Of a stretch of DNA of 64,000 nucleotides, positions 22,874 through 33,902 are shown piece after piece. The notes under the pieces were generated by a model. That model was not told where the DNA came from. It ran no database searches and saw only the letters and a list, made by a program, of their open reading frames with translations. The position numbers were made by a program, and so were the translations under genes. The stretch is from Cordia subcordata (lineage: Eukaryota > Streptophyta > Magnoliopsida > Boraginales > Cordiaceae): the NCBI GenBank assembly GCA_028554755.1, contig JAPTOF010000005.1, positions 6,519,501 through 6,583,500 on the forward strand, read 5' to 3'. Each line of letters begins with the position of its first letter. The first letter of the stretch is position 1.

Positions 22874-22983
22874 GGAATTTTTTTTTTATCCAAATTTTTT
22901 AATTACTTCAAAAATTAATCCAATTTTTAAAAGGTTTATAAAAATAAACTTTTCGAGTTATTAAAGTTCGATTATAAGCGTTT
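22874..22983. repeat. Left TIR of the 7.7-kb MULE
   Basis: Aligns in inverted orientation to 30512-30620, with shared AATTTTTTAATT, TTAAAAAGTTTA-like and GAGTTATTAAAGTTCGATT blocks. Confidence 0.82.
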
Positions 22984-23460
22984 CGTTTCTTCTACCATAT
23001 GGACTGATTAATAAACGTGATTTGAAAATTTGATTTTGAATTTTGGATGCTTGTTCCGAACTTTTGAAGTTCGTCTCTAAGAAACATAATTTTGAAATTC
23101 GATATTGTGTTTTCAAAATTCGATTTCGACATTTTGGATATCGAAAATCCTTGTCCGAACAACAAAAGTTTGTTTTTGAGCTTCGAAAATTTGACCGCGA
23201 GCTTATCGAAGTAATGGATGAGCCAGGCTGACCGTTTTCAAACTTTAGAAGTTTGATTGTGCGCTTCTCAGAGTAACTGACGCATCAGGTTGGAAGCATA
23301 GGAGACAGCATATCAAAAACGAGTTTTCGAAATCGAATTCTGAAAATTGGGTATTTGAACCTCTGAAATTTGAAAAATATACGTTCGAACTTCTAAGGTT
23401 CTAAAACGAGCTTTGAAAACTTGATTTCGAACTTTCGAAGTTTGAAATCGTCCTTTATAT
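22984..23460. repeat. Left subterminal palindrome cluster of the MULE
   Basis: Dense with variants of GAACTT(N)GAAGTTCGA and TTCGAAATTCGA. Comparable clusters occur only near the opposite end, so these are candidate transposase-binding subterminal repeats. That role is inferred. Confidence 0.65.
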
Positions 23461-24694
23461 ACCCCATCCCCCCACCCAGTTTCTCTCCCGTTCTAAGAAT
23501 TTCTCCGCTCCAACCTCTCTAATCTCTCTAAAAAATCAGTCCTACCCAAACCAAAAAACTATATATATAAAAAAAAAGCTCTACATCCTAGGACTTGCCT
23601 ATATCTTGTAAGTTTACTTAGTTTTTTTTTTTTGTATTATGTTTATATGTTGTAATGTTTTTGTTTTTTTTATAATTTTTTTGTTATGTGGTAGTAGTTT
23701 AATTTGTATATTGTTAAATATATTAAATTTACTTAAATAGATTGTTCATGTGTTTGCACGTAATTAATTATATTTGTTGTTTAATTAGTTACTTTTAATT
23801 TTTTCTTTATTTTAGTAATTTAAATTTATAAATATTAGAAAATTAATTATGTAGTTATATATTTAGTATGAATTTAGGGTTTTAGTGGTTTTTTATGATT
23901 AGTTATTTAATTATTAAAAGTTAAGATGACGTGATATATTAATTATTGTGCATATAATTAGTATGAATTTATAAATATTAGAAAATTTAAGTAGTAGTTA
24001 TATAATTAGTATGAATTTAGAAAATTAAAATAATATAAATTAATAAAAATGAGAAAATTAAAGTTGTAAGGCATATAATTAGTATGGATTTAGGGTTTTA
24101 CTATGAATTTAGAAAGTTAAAGCAACATAAATTTATAAAAATTATAAAATTAAAGTTGTAGGGCATACAATTAGTATAAATTTAGGGTTTTAGTGGTTTT
24201 GCATGATTAGGATTTGCCTATATCTTGTAAGTTTACTTTTTTATTTTGTACTATGTTTATATAAATTTATAAAAATTATAAAATTAAAGTTGTAGGGCAT
24301 ACAATTAGTATAAATTTAGGGTTTTAGTGGTTTTGCATGATTAGGATTTGCCTATATCTTGTAAGTTTGCTTTTTTATTTTGTATTATGTTTATATGTTG
24401 AAATGTTTTTGTTTTTTTTAGAATTTTTTGTTATGCGGTAGTAGTTTAATTTACAATTAGTCATTAAAAATTAAAGTTGTAGTTATATAATTAGTATGAA
24501 TTCAGGGTTTTAGTGGGTTTGTATGATTAATTATTTAATTATTAATAGTTTAGTTTAGAAAAATATTAGAGTTTTTATTATGTATTGTGTTTATATCTTG
24601 TAATATATATATTTTTTAGAATTTGTTGTTATATTGTAGGGTATATATTTTCGTTATATTGTTATCTTAAATTTACTTAATGATTGTAGGATCT
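23461..24694. other. MULE 5' non-coding region upstream of the PMD gene
   Basis: A pyrimidine-rich patch (CCCCATCCCCCCACCC, 23462-23477) is followed by a strongly AT-rich leader with repeated TTAGTATGAATTTAGGGTTTTAG phrases. It ends TTGTAG just before the PMD start codon, a possible splice acceptor. The promoter of the PMD gene should lie here, but no clear TATA box stands out from the AT background. Confidence 0.5.
24127..24394. repeat. 134-bp tandem duplication in the MULE
   Basis: Bases 24127-24260 and 24261-24394 are almost identical, both running from ATAAATTTATAAAAATTATA to TATGTTTAT. A third, partial relative of the core (TTGCCTATATCTTGTAAGTTT) lies at about 23596. Confidence 0.9.
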
Positions 24695-26990
24695 ATGGCT
24701 CATAGACCAGCTCCTCACAATAATTCAGTGTTATGCCATTATTATGACTATTGGGTCAATTATCTATCGTCACCTTGATAGTTAGAGGAGCACAAAGTTT
24801 TTAGAAGTGACAGAGAGTTATTCCTATGGATGAAGAATCCTGTCGTCCAATCAGCTTTGCTTACAGCAGGATTTTTTGGATATTACGCGGCGCGCATTCA
24901 TTAGGTTGACAATCTACTTATTACTGCATTGATTAAGAGGTAGAGGCCAGAGACACACACATTTCACTTGCCTGTAGAAGAGGCCGCGATCACCCTCCAG
25001 GATGTCGCCCTATATTGGGGATTGCCTATTGTTAGCGAAGTTGTCCCGGTGCTCGACCATACGAGTCGAAGTCCGGAAAAGTGGCGAACACTTATTCATC
25101 AGTATATGGGGGTGTATGTAAGTTTGGATAAGATCACATGAAATTCAATTAACATACCCTATCTAAGGGATTAGAACATGACGGCAGGCACTTCCATGAA
25201 TCCCACGGAAGAGAAAAAGCAACAGCGGGCACGTTTGTGGATAATTTTTGTTTTTTGGTACCCATATATTTACTGATATGACAGAAATAAATTATCATTA
25301 CATTGGTTAGGCCTTTGGATTGACGTTGATCATATTAATGATTGTAATTGGGGGGCGGCATGCCTAGCGCATCTGTATAAATGACTTTGTAAGGCTTGCT
25401 ACTGTGATTGTAAAGGCATATGAGGTGCCGTGATACTTATTCAGGTATTACACTTAGTAATCTCTTTGTTGTTAATGATTTTTTAAAATTTATTCTTTCT
25501 TATAATATAGTTGTCTCGCACGATGCAATTTTTTGCTTGAGATAGGTTCACGGCCTTTAGGCCCACATTGTGCGAGCAGACGGATAGGCACTATCAAAGA
25601 GATGAGCAGGCCATTCACCCTCAATATCCATTGCCAGGCCCGGCCCATGATTACATGTTTTTCGAGAGAAAGGATATGAGGTGGGCTGCTGGGTGAGCAG
25701 GTTTGAAAGAGATGCGGGACATGATTAACCATTTGTAGCCCGGCGAGGTTCGGTGAATTTTACATTTCATATTTGTTCTTATTATTTTTAATTTATGTTA
25801 CTTATTTTATAAATTACTCCTAATTGATTTTTGTGTTCTCAGTTTATTTGACAGCTATTCGAGCACACCTTAAGGGGTTTGTCACAGTCTTGTCTGCAGA
25901 ATATAAAGGCGTGATGGACATGTGTACCCCTCATCGTTGGTAGGCGAGTCAAGTGACATCATCCTGACTGGGTACTTCAGTATCCCCAAGAATCCACCAG
26001 TATGGCAGAAGCACAGGGATGGGAAAGAGAAGATAACAACCGATCAATATAATAACGCAGTCGACATATGGGCACATTGGCAAAACACTGTTGTCCAGAT
26101 GGAGTTAGAGGATTTTCTTGATCCTGATACACTTAAGATGTACATGAGATGGTACTGTGGGATCACCATACTACATGCCAAACACCCTGGGACTAGTCAT
26201 ACGAATGACAGTTATGTTGTGTAAGCTCATGATGAGAACAGTCTGGTTAACAAGATATCCCTGTGTTTCAATTCATTTGACAATAATGATGAATAAATTT
26301 TGACACTTATTGTAACTTTCTGTTAAGGTGGTATACGCCCAGCATGTAGTAAACCATGCTGGCAACATACTACAACAGTACTAGTCGGGCGAACTGCGAT
26401 AGATTTGCCTAGTTTTGAGGCTGTAATGAGTCATCTGTAGGTACTGCAAATCAAAGGCCATAACATACTTCAGCATACCCAACATAAGTACTTGTTAGGT
26501 GACACGACCGCTATGTATGAGGTATCACGTCCGCAACCGCATCCACAGACGTATCATCGATCGGGACAACGGAGCCGTCATCAGCAGTTGACATCTCAGT
26601 AGTATGCAAAACCACTGGTAGATGACAAGGCGTATGGGAGATTTAGCCAGTTCGAGTATGGCGGTACGTCACATCACGAGCGTAGCACTTCGTACACGTC
26701 ACCGTAATCAACACAGTTTATGTAGCCCCTACCACAGTCAGGTTATGCTGAAACATCGTACATCGACAGTAGCAATTGTCGTATGCAGGCATTTGATTCA
26801 CTACAATGCCCCCTATCTACTAGTGATTATTTGGTAGACAAGCAGATCGCTAAGGAGCAGCATGAGGAGAAGCATCATATGTGCCGTACTCGAAGACGTA
26901 CAAAGTCACCACATCAGATGCCATGCATTTTACTTGACTGGACCACCAGGGGTCGGAGGCCCGATCATTACACACCATCTCAGTATTGAT
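24695..26990 (+). pseudogene. Plant mobile domain (MAIN-like) gene, inactivated
   Basis: From ATG 24695 the frame reads MAHRPAP, then W-x-N-Y segments, DRELFLWMKNPVVQSALLTAGF, and RPETHTFHLPVEEAAITLQD followed by VALYWGLPIV. This is the PMD-C signature (THTFHLPxGExxITLxDVxxLxGLPxxG). Stops at 24776, 24941 and elsewhere share the frame, so decay here is mainly by substitution. Downstream, NWGAACLAHLYK and the 25922-26224 segment (SSDIILTGYFSIPKNPP, DQYNNAVDIWAHWQNTVV) continue the family's C-terminal half after a likely intron near 25450-25509. Host PMD proteins act in silencing; transposon copies have unknown roles. Confidence 0.85.
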
Positions 26991-27007
26991 CTATTGTACA
27001 TATTATA

Positions 27008-27150
27008 GATGTAGTTGAACTTACATTTTACATTTCATACTAATTTTATTATTAAATGTAATTGAACTTACATTTTGCGTTTCATACTTATTTTATTGTT
27101 AGATGTAATTGAACTTACATTTTACATTTCATATTCGTACTTATTATTAG
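27008..27150. repeat. 47-bp tandem repeat, three copies, between the convergent MULE genes
   Basis: GATGTAGTTGAACTTACATTTTAC-type units start at 27008, 27055 and 27102. They sit exactly where the two genes' 3' ends face each other and may include both 3' UTRs. Confidence 0.85.
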
Positions 27151-27302
27151 AGTAGAACTTTATGTTGATATTGAAAATATTTTGAGATGGAAAGAATTGA
27201 CCATATCTTGAGATGAAAACATTCTACAACCATCACAGATCCATTACATTACATTCTACAACATGCTACAACATTCTACAACTTCGTGATAACTATTACA
27301 AG

Positions 27303-29939
27303 CTATGCATTTTGTCTCAGAGGGCAATTTGAGGCGGTATATCCTGGGTTACGGCAATAACCACACTTTCTTCTACTACCTTGATTGGAGTTGTCCATCT
27401 AATTCGGTATACGCCGTCTTCTTTCTTGCCTATATCTTTTTTCGCGCACCCAAAATAGGTTCGGAAGTAAAGTCTATCTAGGTCCTAGAGGCCAGTAAAA
27501 TTCATGTCCTAGGGATTGGAATGTCACCCAATATGTTACCTTGAATGCCTCCACCGTATAATGTTGATCTACCATGGTTAAAAGGTTTCCACCCCTAAAA
27601 CGAGCAACATATTGGGCATGAGAGCATGGCATATGATAGGATGTTCACTTGCCACACGTACATGTTTGTCCCACCCAATATACCTCATGTTCATTAGGAA
27701 CATCGTCCCATCGCTTTGGCAATCGCCCAACCTGGTACCACTCATCTTATCTGAATGCATACAAACGCATCCGATGTGAAGATGTCTCCCACTTTTCATA
27801 CTTTTCTCTTACTTTATCTGTGAGAGTATGACTATCTCTCTGCATGTGAATCACATTTGCCAATCTATTATGGAAATATCCCTTTAGCTTCATCAAGGTG
27901 TTAATTACTAGTGCTATAATAGGTAATCCCCTGGCTTTAGCAAGAACACCATTGAAGCACTCAACATTATTTGTCGTTAGCACTCCCCATTTGTAACCCC
28001 CATTGTGGCTCAAGGTCCACGTATCTGCACTAAGGTTGAATAACATCTTGTACACCCAAGTACCTATACCAGTAGGTCGTGGATCGACATTAAGAATAAT
28101 TTCCATGGCAGTGATATATTTGCGTTTCTGGCTTTCTTTTCCAGCTATCTAACATATGTATTTTGCAATTTGGTTGTGCCATATTTTCATCACATTGCTT
28201 TTCAGATGTCTCAAGCAAATGCGATGTTTCACTTGAAGTCGATCATCTAATGTTATTGTACCGATAGTAGCCACGATTCCTGCGTGCCTGTCATATAGGA
28301 TGCATATTGTTGACATATCGTTTAAAAAACAATCACGTACCTTCTTCAGGAACCACGTCCAACTGCTTGTACTCTTGCTATCGACTACTGCAAATGCCAA
28401 TGGAAGTATATGATCGTTGGCATCTGTCGTTAAGGTGACGAGTAGATGGCCCTTGTACTTTCTGTGCAGATGTGTTTCGCCCAACGAGAGTACAGGTCGG
28501 CAGTGTTTCCATGTCGTGATGCACCGACCGAAAGCCCAAAAAACATAGTGAAAATTTTTTTCTGTTTGGGTTGAACCCTAAGTGAACTTATGGTGGACAA
28601 CGATACCTAGATTTTTCGCAATCTTGGCGTCAAGAAAGCACGGCAGCATCTTGTATGACATGTCCCAGTCACCATAAACTAGTTGGATTGCCTTATTCCT
28701 ACCACGCCAAGCCTTCCCTTATGTTATATCAACATTTAATGCCTTCTTTATGTGGGCTTGGACAAAACATACCTCAAAGTCAGCCTTCTCTGTAACAAAA
28801 TGCCTCACCATGTAAACGACCAAACCAGAGGTTAGATTTCTGTGGTTTGGCCCGCATTTATCTCCTATACAAATATGCATGCCTTGGTACCTGGTGATCT
28901 TGAACATCTTGTGTGTGGATTTTTTAACTGCATGGACTTGTCACTTGCATGGTGTCCTTGGATTGCTCGATTCATAGCAATATTTGTCCCACAAGGACTT
29001 ATTCGATTTCACCACCCTGTATTCTCGTTGATGTTTGATCACGTTCATTTGGACAGCTCTTATAAGATATACCTTTGTCAGGAACACCATGTGTTTGGCC
29101 AACTCCATCCGTCTCTTGTCCCATATTAGTCTCTCAGTTGGCTCGTCTTCTGGAGTGATATAGTATTCTATCCTAGTTGTATGGAAAGCCACTGGTTCTT
29201 TCTCCTCTAGTTCTAGCTCTGGCTCTTTACCATCGTCTAGCCAAACCTTAACCTCTTTGTTCTAGTAGTTTAAACTAGCCACTGACACAACATCTTCGTT
29301 GTCGTTCGACTAGACGTCCTCCTCTTTTTCTTTCGGTTCAGACAAAATTGAATCTACTCCTACCTCGAACATCTCTGGAATGTCGCTAAAGTGAGAGGGT
29401 CCTCCAATTTCAAATATGGAACATGGCAGTAGGGAAAGGGAAAATATGGCAAACTTCACTGTTGTGGTTGGAATATCGACCTTCGTGTTGGCATAATAAG
29501 TTAGTTCAACGTTCAAGTTCGACAAATCAATAATAGCTTGTTGTAATGGTTGTTCTTCATTTGTTGGCTGTAGGTTATACACGACATCACTTTGTACGTC
29601 TATAACGACATGCGTACATCATCTATTCATTTCTATGTAAGCTACCTCGTACATGTCTTGTACATCTTCGTCATCCTTCACAGCACTTGGGAAATAATAT
29701 ATTTGCTATAGGTTTGTGTCCCATTTAGGATCACAATAATACAAATCAACTCTATCGATAGTAGGCCACAATTGGAGCTTCCTGAATATACGAGATACAA
29801 ATTGATTGTATGTCATTCTATGATGAATTTTTATTTTACGTAGTAAATTTGGACTTACGTAGTCAAGCCCATGATCTGTTTCAATTTTGTGGCCACCATA
29901 ATATAAATAGACAGTAACCTTATCTACATTTACATTCAT
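27303..29939 (-). pseudogene. MuDR-type MULE transposase, single-frame fossil
   Basis: All recognisable segments from ATG 29939 to TAG 27305-27303 lie in one frame (about 878 codons) broken by roughly a dozen stops and no visible frameshift. Order: N-terminal acidic region; MuDR DNA-binding region (AVKKSTHKMFKITRYQGMHIC); WRGRNKAIQLVYGDW; catalytic domain CRPVLSLGETHLHRKYKGHL to PLAFAVVDSKSTSSWTWFL and ICILYDRHAGI; SWIM zinc finger (CTC, then PCSHA, 27620-27665); C-terminal knuckle CGYCRNPGYTASNC with His replaced by Tyr. The first catalytic Asp of the DGTHL motif is missing (LGETHL), while the Asp of YDRH remains. Confidence 0.92.
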
Positions 29940-30029
29940 CTTTTGGAGTGAAAGTGCTATAAAACGTGACTAAAGGTGTGTAAGTTTTAAGGGTTACTGA
30001 TTTTAGACTGAGCTAGTGAAAAGAGGGAA

Positions 30030-30511
30030 GTGGGTTTATATAGCAACAAATTCGAATTTTGAAAATGCGATTTCGAACTTCGAAAGTTTGATTCTACCAG
30101 ATTCTCTGGTGCTCATCGTTGTAGGAAATCATTGACGGAACCCTAATTCGAATTTCAGAAGTTTGACTTCGAACTACCAAAACTCGAATTTGAACTCTTG
30201 AAGTTCAAATCTGACATATTCCTTGACATCGTAGCACATCATCGCAGGATCTTTGACAGAACCCTAATTCGAACGTCAGAAGTTCAAATGCATACTTCCA
30301 AAGCTCGAATTCGAAGTTATGAAGTTCAAAACCCTAATTCAAACTTCAAAAGTTCGATTTCTACCTTCCAAAGTTTGAATTCAAACTTTTGAAGTTCGAA
30401 TGCTTGCTTCCAAAGCTCGAACTCTGACGTCTGAAGTTCGAATTGAGTTGTCTGTCACATTATGTCTGACGGCCATAAGTTTCGAACTTCTGAAGTTCAA
30501 ATTTGAATTTT
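30030..30511. repeat. Right subterminal palindrome cluster of the MULE
   Basis: About a dozen variants of TTCGAACTTC(N)GAAGTTCGAA occur in about 480 bp, for example near 30140-30200, 30270-30330, 30345-30445 and 30480-30535. It mirrors the left cluster. The transposase promoter is expected inside or next to it. Confidence 0.7.
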
Positions 30512-30620
30512 AAAAGTTCAAAATCGAACTTCAATAACTCAAAAAGTCTATTTTTGTAAACTCTTTAAAAACTAGGTTAATTTTAAAAGCAATTAAAAAT
30601 TTTGGGTTAAAAAATTTTTC
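30512..30620. repeat. Right TIR of the 7.7-kb MULE
   Basis: Inverted partner of 22874-22983. It ends TTAAAAAATTTTTC directly before the 10-bp duplication. Confidence 0.82.
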
Positions 30621-30630
30621 GCCTTTTAAG

Positions 30631-31022
30631 CTAATTGCTTATATATTATATACTTTTTGCAATCTGATAAGTTGGGGAGCAAATAAAATGAAGATGTATA
30701 TACAAAAATATATACATTTGCCTAAGAAATTTACTTTATGGTTTTTTGCCAATATTATCACCCCAATAAAGTTTTAAGACCATAAACATGTTGAAGTCTT
30801 TGACCACAACCATTGGGCGGGAGGGAAGGAAGGGGGGCATAAATTATGGTCTTGTGTCAATGAAATGGAATGTGAAGTCACACAAGAAGGGCACTATGAG
30901 ATCATTTGCTAATTTTTTTTAGCAATGTGAAAAGAAAGCCTCTTTAATTTTTATACTAGCTATATGGGGAAAGCAACAAATGGGTAATTAATGGCATTAA
31001 ACATGAACTCTCTTGTCACATC
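30631..31022. other. Spacer between MULE and hAT-like MITE
   Basis: AT-rich with a G-rich patch near 30817-30838. No gene or paired repeat seen. Confidence 0.45.
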
Positions 31023-31030
31023 ATAATATA

Positions 31031-31861
31031 CAAGAGTGGCTGAAGAGTAAAGTAATTAAAGCAAATGTTTTAGGCCTCTAAATATTGTAGGCCCCAAATT
31101 TTAGAATTTTATAATTATAATTTATTTTTCGCAATCTCTTGTTTTTCTTTTTAATTCTCTTTCAAGCAAAATAGTCATGGACCGTTACTTCTACCAAATC
31201 CCCATTTTTGCTCTTTTGTTTTCTCTCCATCAAAATTATGATCAATAATAAGTATTTATAAATTTTAGAATTTATTTTTTCCCCATAACCTCCATTTTCT
31301 TCTTGATTTATCTTTACTAATTTTTTTTCCTGTTGAGCATTATTTTTTCTTGAAGAACTCTTAAGAAATAATTTGTTTTGCTTTGAAACTTTCAATATCA
31401 GGTTTTATTATTCTAACCTTTAAATATCTTTTATTGTTATCAATTTCTAAATTGATATTTTTGTTAGGTATACTTTATTTTTTGTGCAAGTATATTCATT
31501 TTTTGTAATTTAAAAGAATTCAAATATATCTACTAAAAGTATGATTCTCGTTATTCAAAACTTAAAAAAGAAGCAAAAGATTCAAGTTTTACTATCTCCT
31601 CAATAAGGAACTCTTGATAATTTTTAACAAGTAAAATACAAGTAAATTGTAAGTAAAATTTAAAAAATGTTTGAAAAAGGAGCTCTTAATAAATAGACTA
31701 GTAAATGTTAATTGAGAAAAATGTCTGGAAAACTGATTGTAAGAATTTAATTTGTAGTTTTCCATCCCAAAAAGTTAGAAAAATATATTTTATATAAAAT
31801 TTATAAGAGGCCTCCTATTGCTTTATCGCTTTAGGCCTCCAAATTTGTTGAACCACTCCTG
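31031..31861. mobile_element. hAT-like non-autonomous element
   Basis: TIRs CAAGAGTGGCTGAA (left) and CAGGAGTGGTTCAA (right, inverted), each followed inward by an AGGCCT block. Flanks ATAATATA (31023-31030) and ATAATACA (31862-31869) agree in 7 of 8 positions, fitting an 8-bp hAT duplication. No transposase readable. Confidence 0.8.
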
Positions 31862-32220
31862 ATAATACATATAAAGTTATAAAAGAATTCAACATCACAG
31901 TGAATCTTCTTTAAGATCCAAGCTGGACCATAATGATCGAGTGATTAAGATCCTCTCATGTTGATAAGAGAAAAAAAAATCTTAATTATTCATAAATAAA
32001 TTATATCATCACGCTATTCATAAAATTTAAAGGGTAAAATATACCAAACCTCTTTTGGTCCATCAAAAGTACATCAGACACCCCCTGTGGTCTAAAAAGT
32101 TCCACATAATTCCCTTAATCAAAAATGTATCGGACCCTCCCGCAATTAAAAAAACCATTGTCTTTAACTTTTTTGTTCAAAACTACCCAAACTACCCTTA
32201 TCTTTTTTACAAAAGAAATA

Positions 32221-33371
32221 GGGCTTGTTTGGATTGGCTTTTTAAAAAAGTGCTTTTTTGGTATAGCTTTTTTTGAAGAGCTTTAAGCAATAATAAAAGT
32301 TGTTTCATGTTTGGATTTCTCAGGTAAAATGTACTTTTTAAGCTATAATAGTCATTTGGATAAAAAGTTGCAAAAGCACTTTTTTTTTAATTATAAAAAG
32401 CAGTTATCATAATAAACAGATAAACACAATTATCATAAGATTATAACAAAACACATGAGTTGCTATTTTTAACTTTTCCTTTTTATTTTATCATACATAT
32501 TTGATAAACTTTGAAAATTTAATTTTCATATTTCATATTTAATTTTGAAAACTTAATTTTCATTATAATAAATATTTTGCGAAGCTTTGCAACACCTTAA
32601 ACTGCTTAAGCATTTCATTAAACATATGCAACACACCTTTTTGTACTTCCATAATTTCTATAGAGATCATTGTTGAATGATCCCATCATCCTCCAAGTAT
32701 AGCTTTTCCTCAAACCTATCCTAATCTCCTGCATTGTTGGACAACTTAATTTAGAATCTAAGTGAAAAAAATTACTTTCTTTTCCTTACACTCCATTGTC
32801 AACATCATTTGACTTCCAATATCAAACACCAAAGCTTTTGCTTCAATAACAGAGTTATACAAGAGTTTTTCTGCCTTTCATTTACAAGTCATCCTCTCAA
32901 GTCCTTGGTTCAAACTATTATATGTGTATATATAAACATGTATAAAAGTTCATAAGAAATTTTTTCATAAAATATAAAAAAAGAATCAAGAGATAGATCT
33001 AAGAGAGACACAAAGAGAAGAAGTTAAAAACAAAATTACTTGGTAGAGATCTGCAAGCAAAGTGAGATTTGTCGGTAGGAGAAAGAAGAGAGAAATAACA
33101 TAGCAGCAGAGTTGAGAACGAAGAAAGAGAAGGTGAGTTGTTTTAGCGATGTGTCAGCACATTTTTATTTCTATTTTCTCTCATCTAGCGCAGCAACTTA
33201 TTCCAAAAAGCTAAAATGTTTAGCTTCTATAAAAAGCTAGTTTTTAGCTTTCTTTATGGCTTCTACTTTTTTACAAAAAACCAATCCAAACAGCTGTGAA
33301 AGAGTAAAAAGTACTTTTTAATTTAAAAAAAAAGTGTTTTTTTACCAAAATAAGTCAATCCAAACGCAGCC
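32221..33371. mobile_element. Nested 1151-bp element of the GGGCTTGTTTGGATTGGC family
   Basis: Ends GGGCTTGTTTGGATTGGC and, inverted, GGCTGCGTTTGGATTGAC, with ATA on both sides (32218-32220, 33372-33374). The right arm of the host foldback, which lacks this insert, shows the undisturbed site, confirming both boundaries. It is the longest family member. Its minus strand at about 32560-32850 has decayed coding-like stretches, but no named family is recognised. Confidence 0.85.
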
Positions 33372-33674
33372 ATATTGTTAAAAAAATTTGAATCCTCAAT
33401 CTCAAATTAAAACAATAAATGCTCTAACCAATTAGACTATCAACAATTCATGCTTTAATTTATTACAAAAAAATAAATATACCATATTCTTTTATAACTA
33501 ATTAAATAAATATATCATGAAATACGCATTCTTATTTACGTGCCTACTGCTTTCTTCATTTCTCAGGCATGGCATTCTCTATTTTCCTATTCAACACCAA
33601 ACTCTAGATAATGAAATAAGAACATTGAAATGCCAACATGATCTATTAGATACTTGAGTATTCTAATCTACTAA

Positions 33675-33902
33675 GGGCTCGTTTGAATTGGCTTTTTTCA
33701 AAAGCACTTTTTTTGAAAGCTTTTGAAAAATAGCTTTTTTTGATAAGCTAAAAATTTTAGCTTCTAAAAAAAGCTGTATTTGAGCTTTTTTTAGAGTTTC
33801 AGCTTTTTTCGAAACCAAATAAAATAGTTATTGCAAATTTAATGTAACTTTTTCAGAAAAAAAAATGCTTTTTCTTGAAAAAAAGCCAATCTAAACAGGC
33901 CT
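33675..33902. mobile_element. Short MITE of the GGGC-CGTTTGAATTGGC family
   Basis: Left GGGCTCGTTTGAATTGGC, right GCCAATCTAAACAGGCC. Hairpin body of A/T tracts with AGCTTTTTT blocks. Flanks TAA and TTA do not match exactly. Confidence 0.7.

Larger units (their letters stand above)
22874..30620. mobile_element. Complete Mutator-like element carrying a plant mobile domain gene
   Basis: The flanks are the same 10-mer, GCCTTTTAAG, at 22864-22873 and 30621-30630, a length typical of MULEs. Termini are inverted: GGAATTTTTTTTTTATCC on the left against GAAAAATTTTTTAACCC on the right, with similarity through about 110 bp to TTGAGTTAT-GAAGTTCGATT. Inside are a plus-strand PMD gene (24695-26990) and a convergent minus-strand MuDR-type transposase (29939-27303). 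Both have in-frame stops, so the element is dead unless activated in trans. Confidence 0.93.

Noticed and set aside
27578..27799. 73-codon ORF overlapping the transposase end
   Set aside because: It is in another frame. The SWIM zinc finger residues (CTC and CSHA) are read in the same frame as the rest of the transposase.
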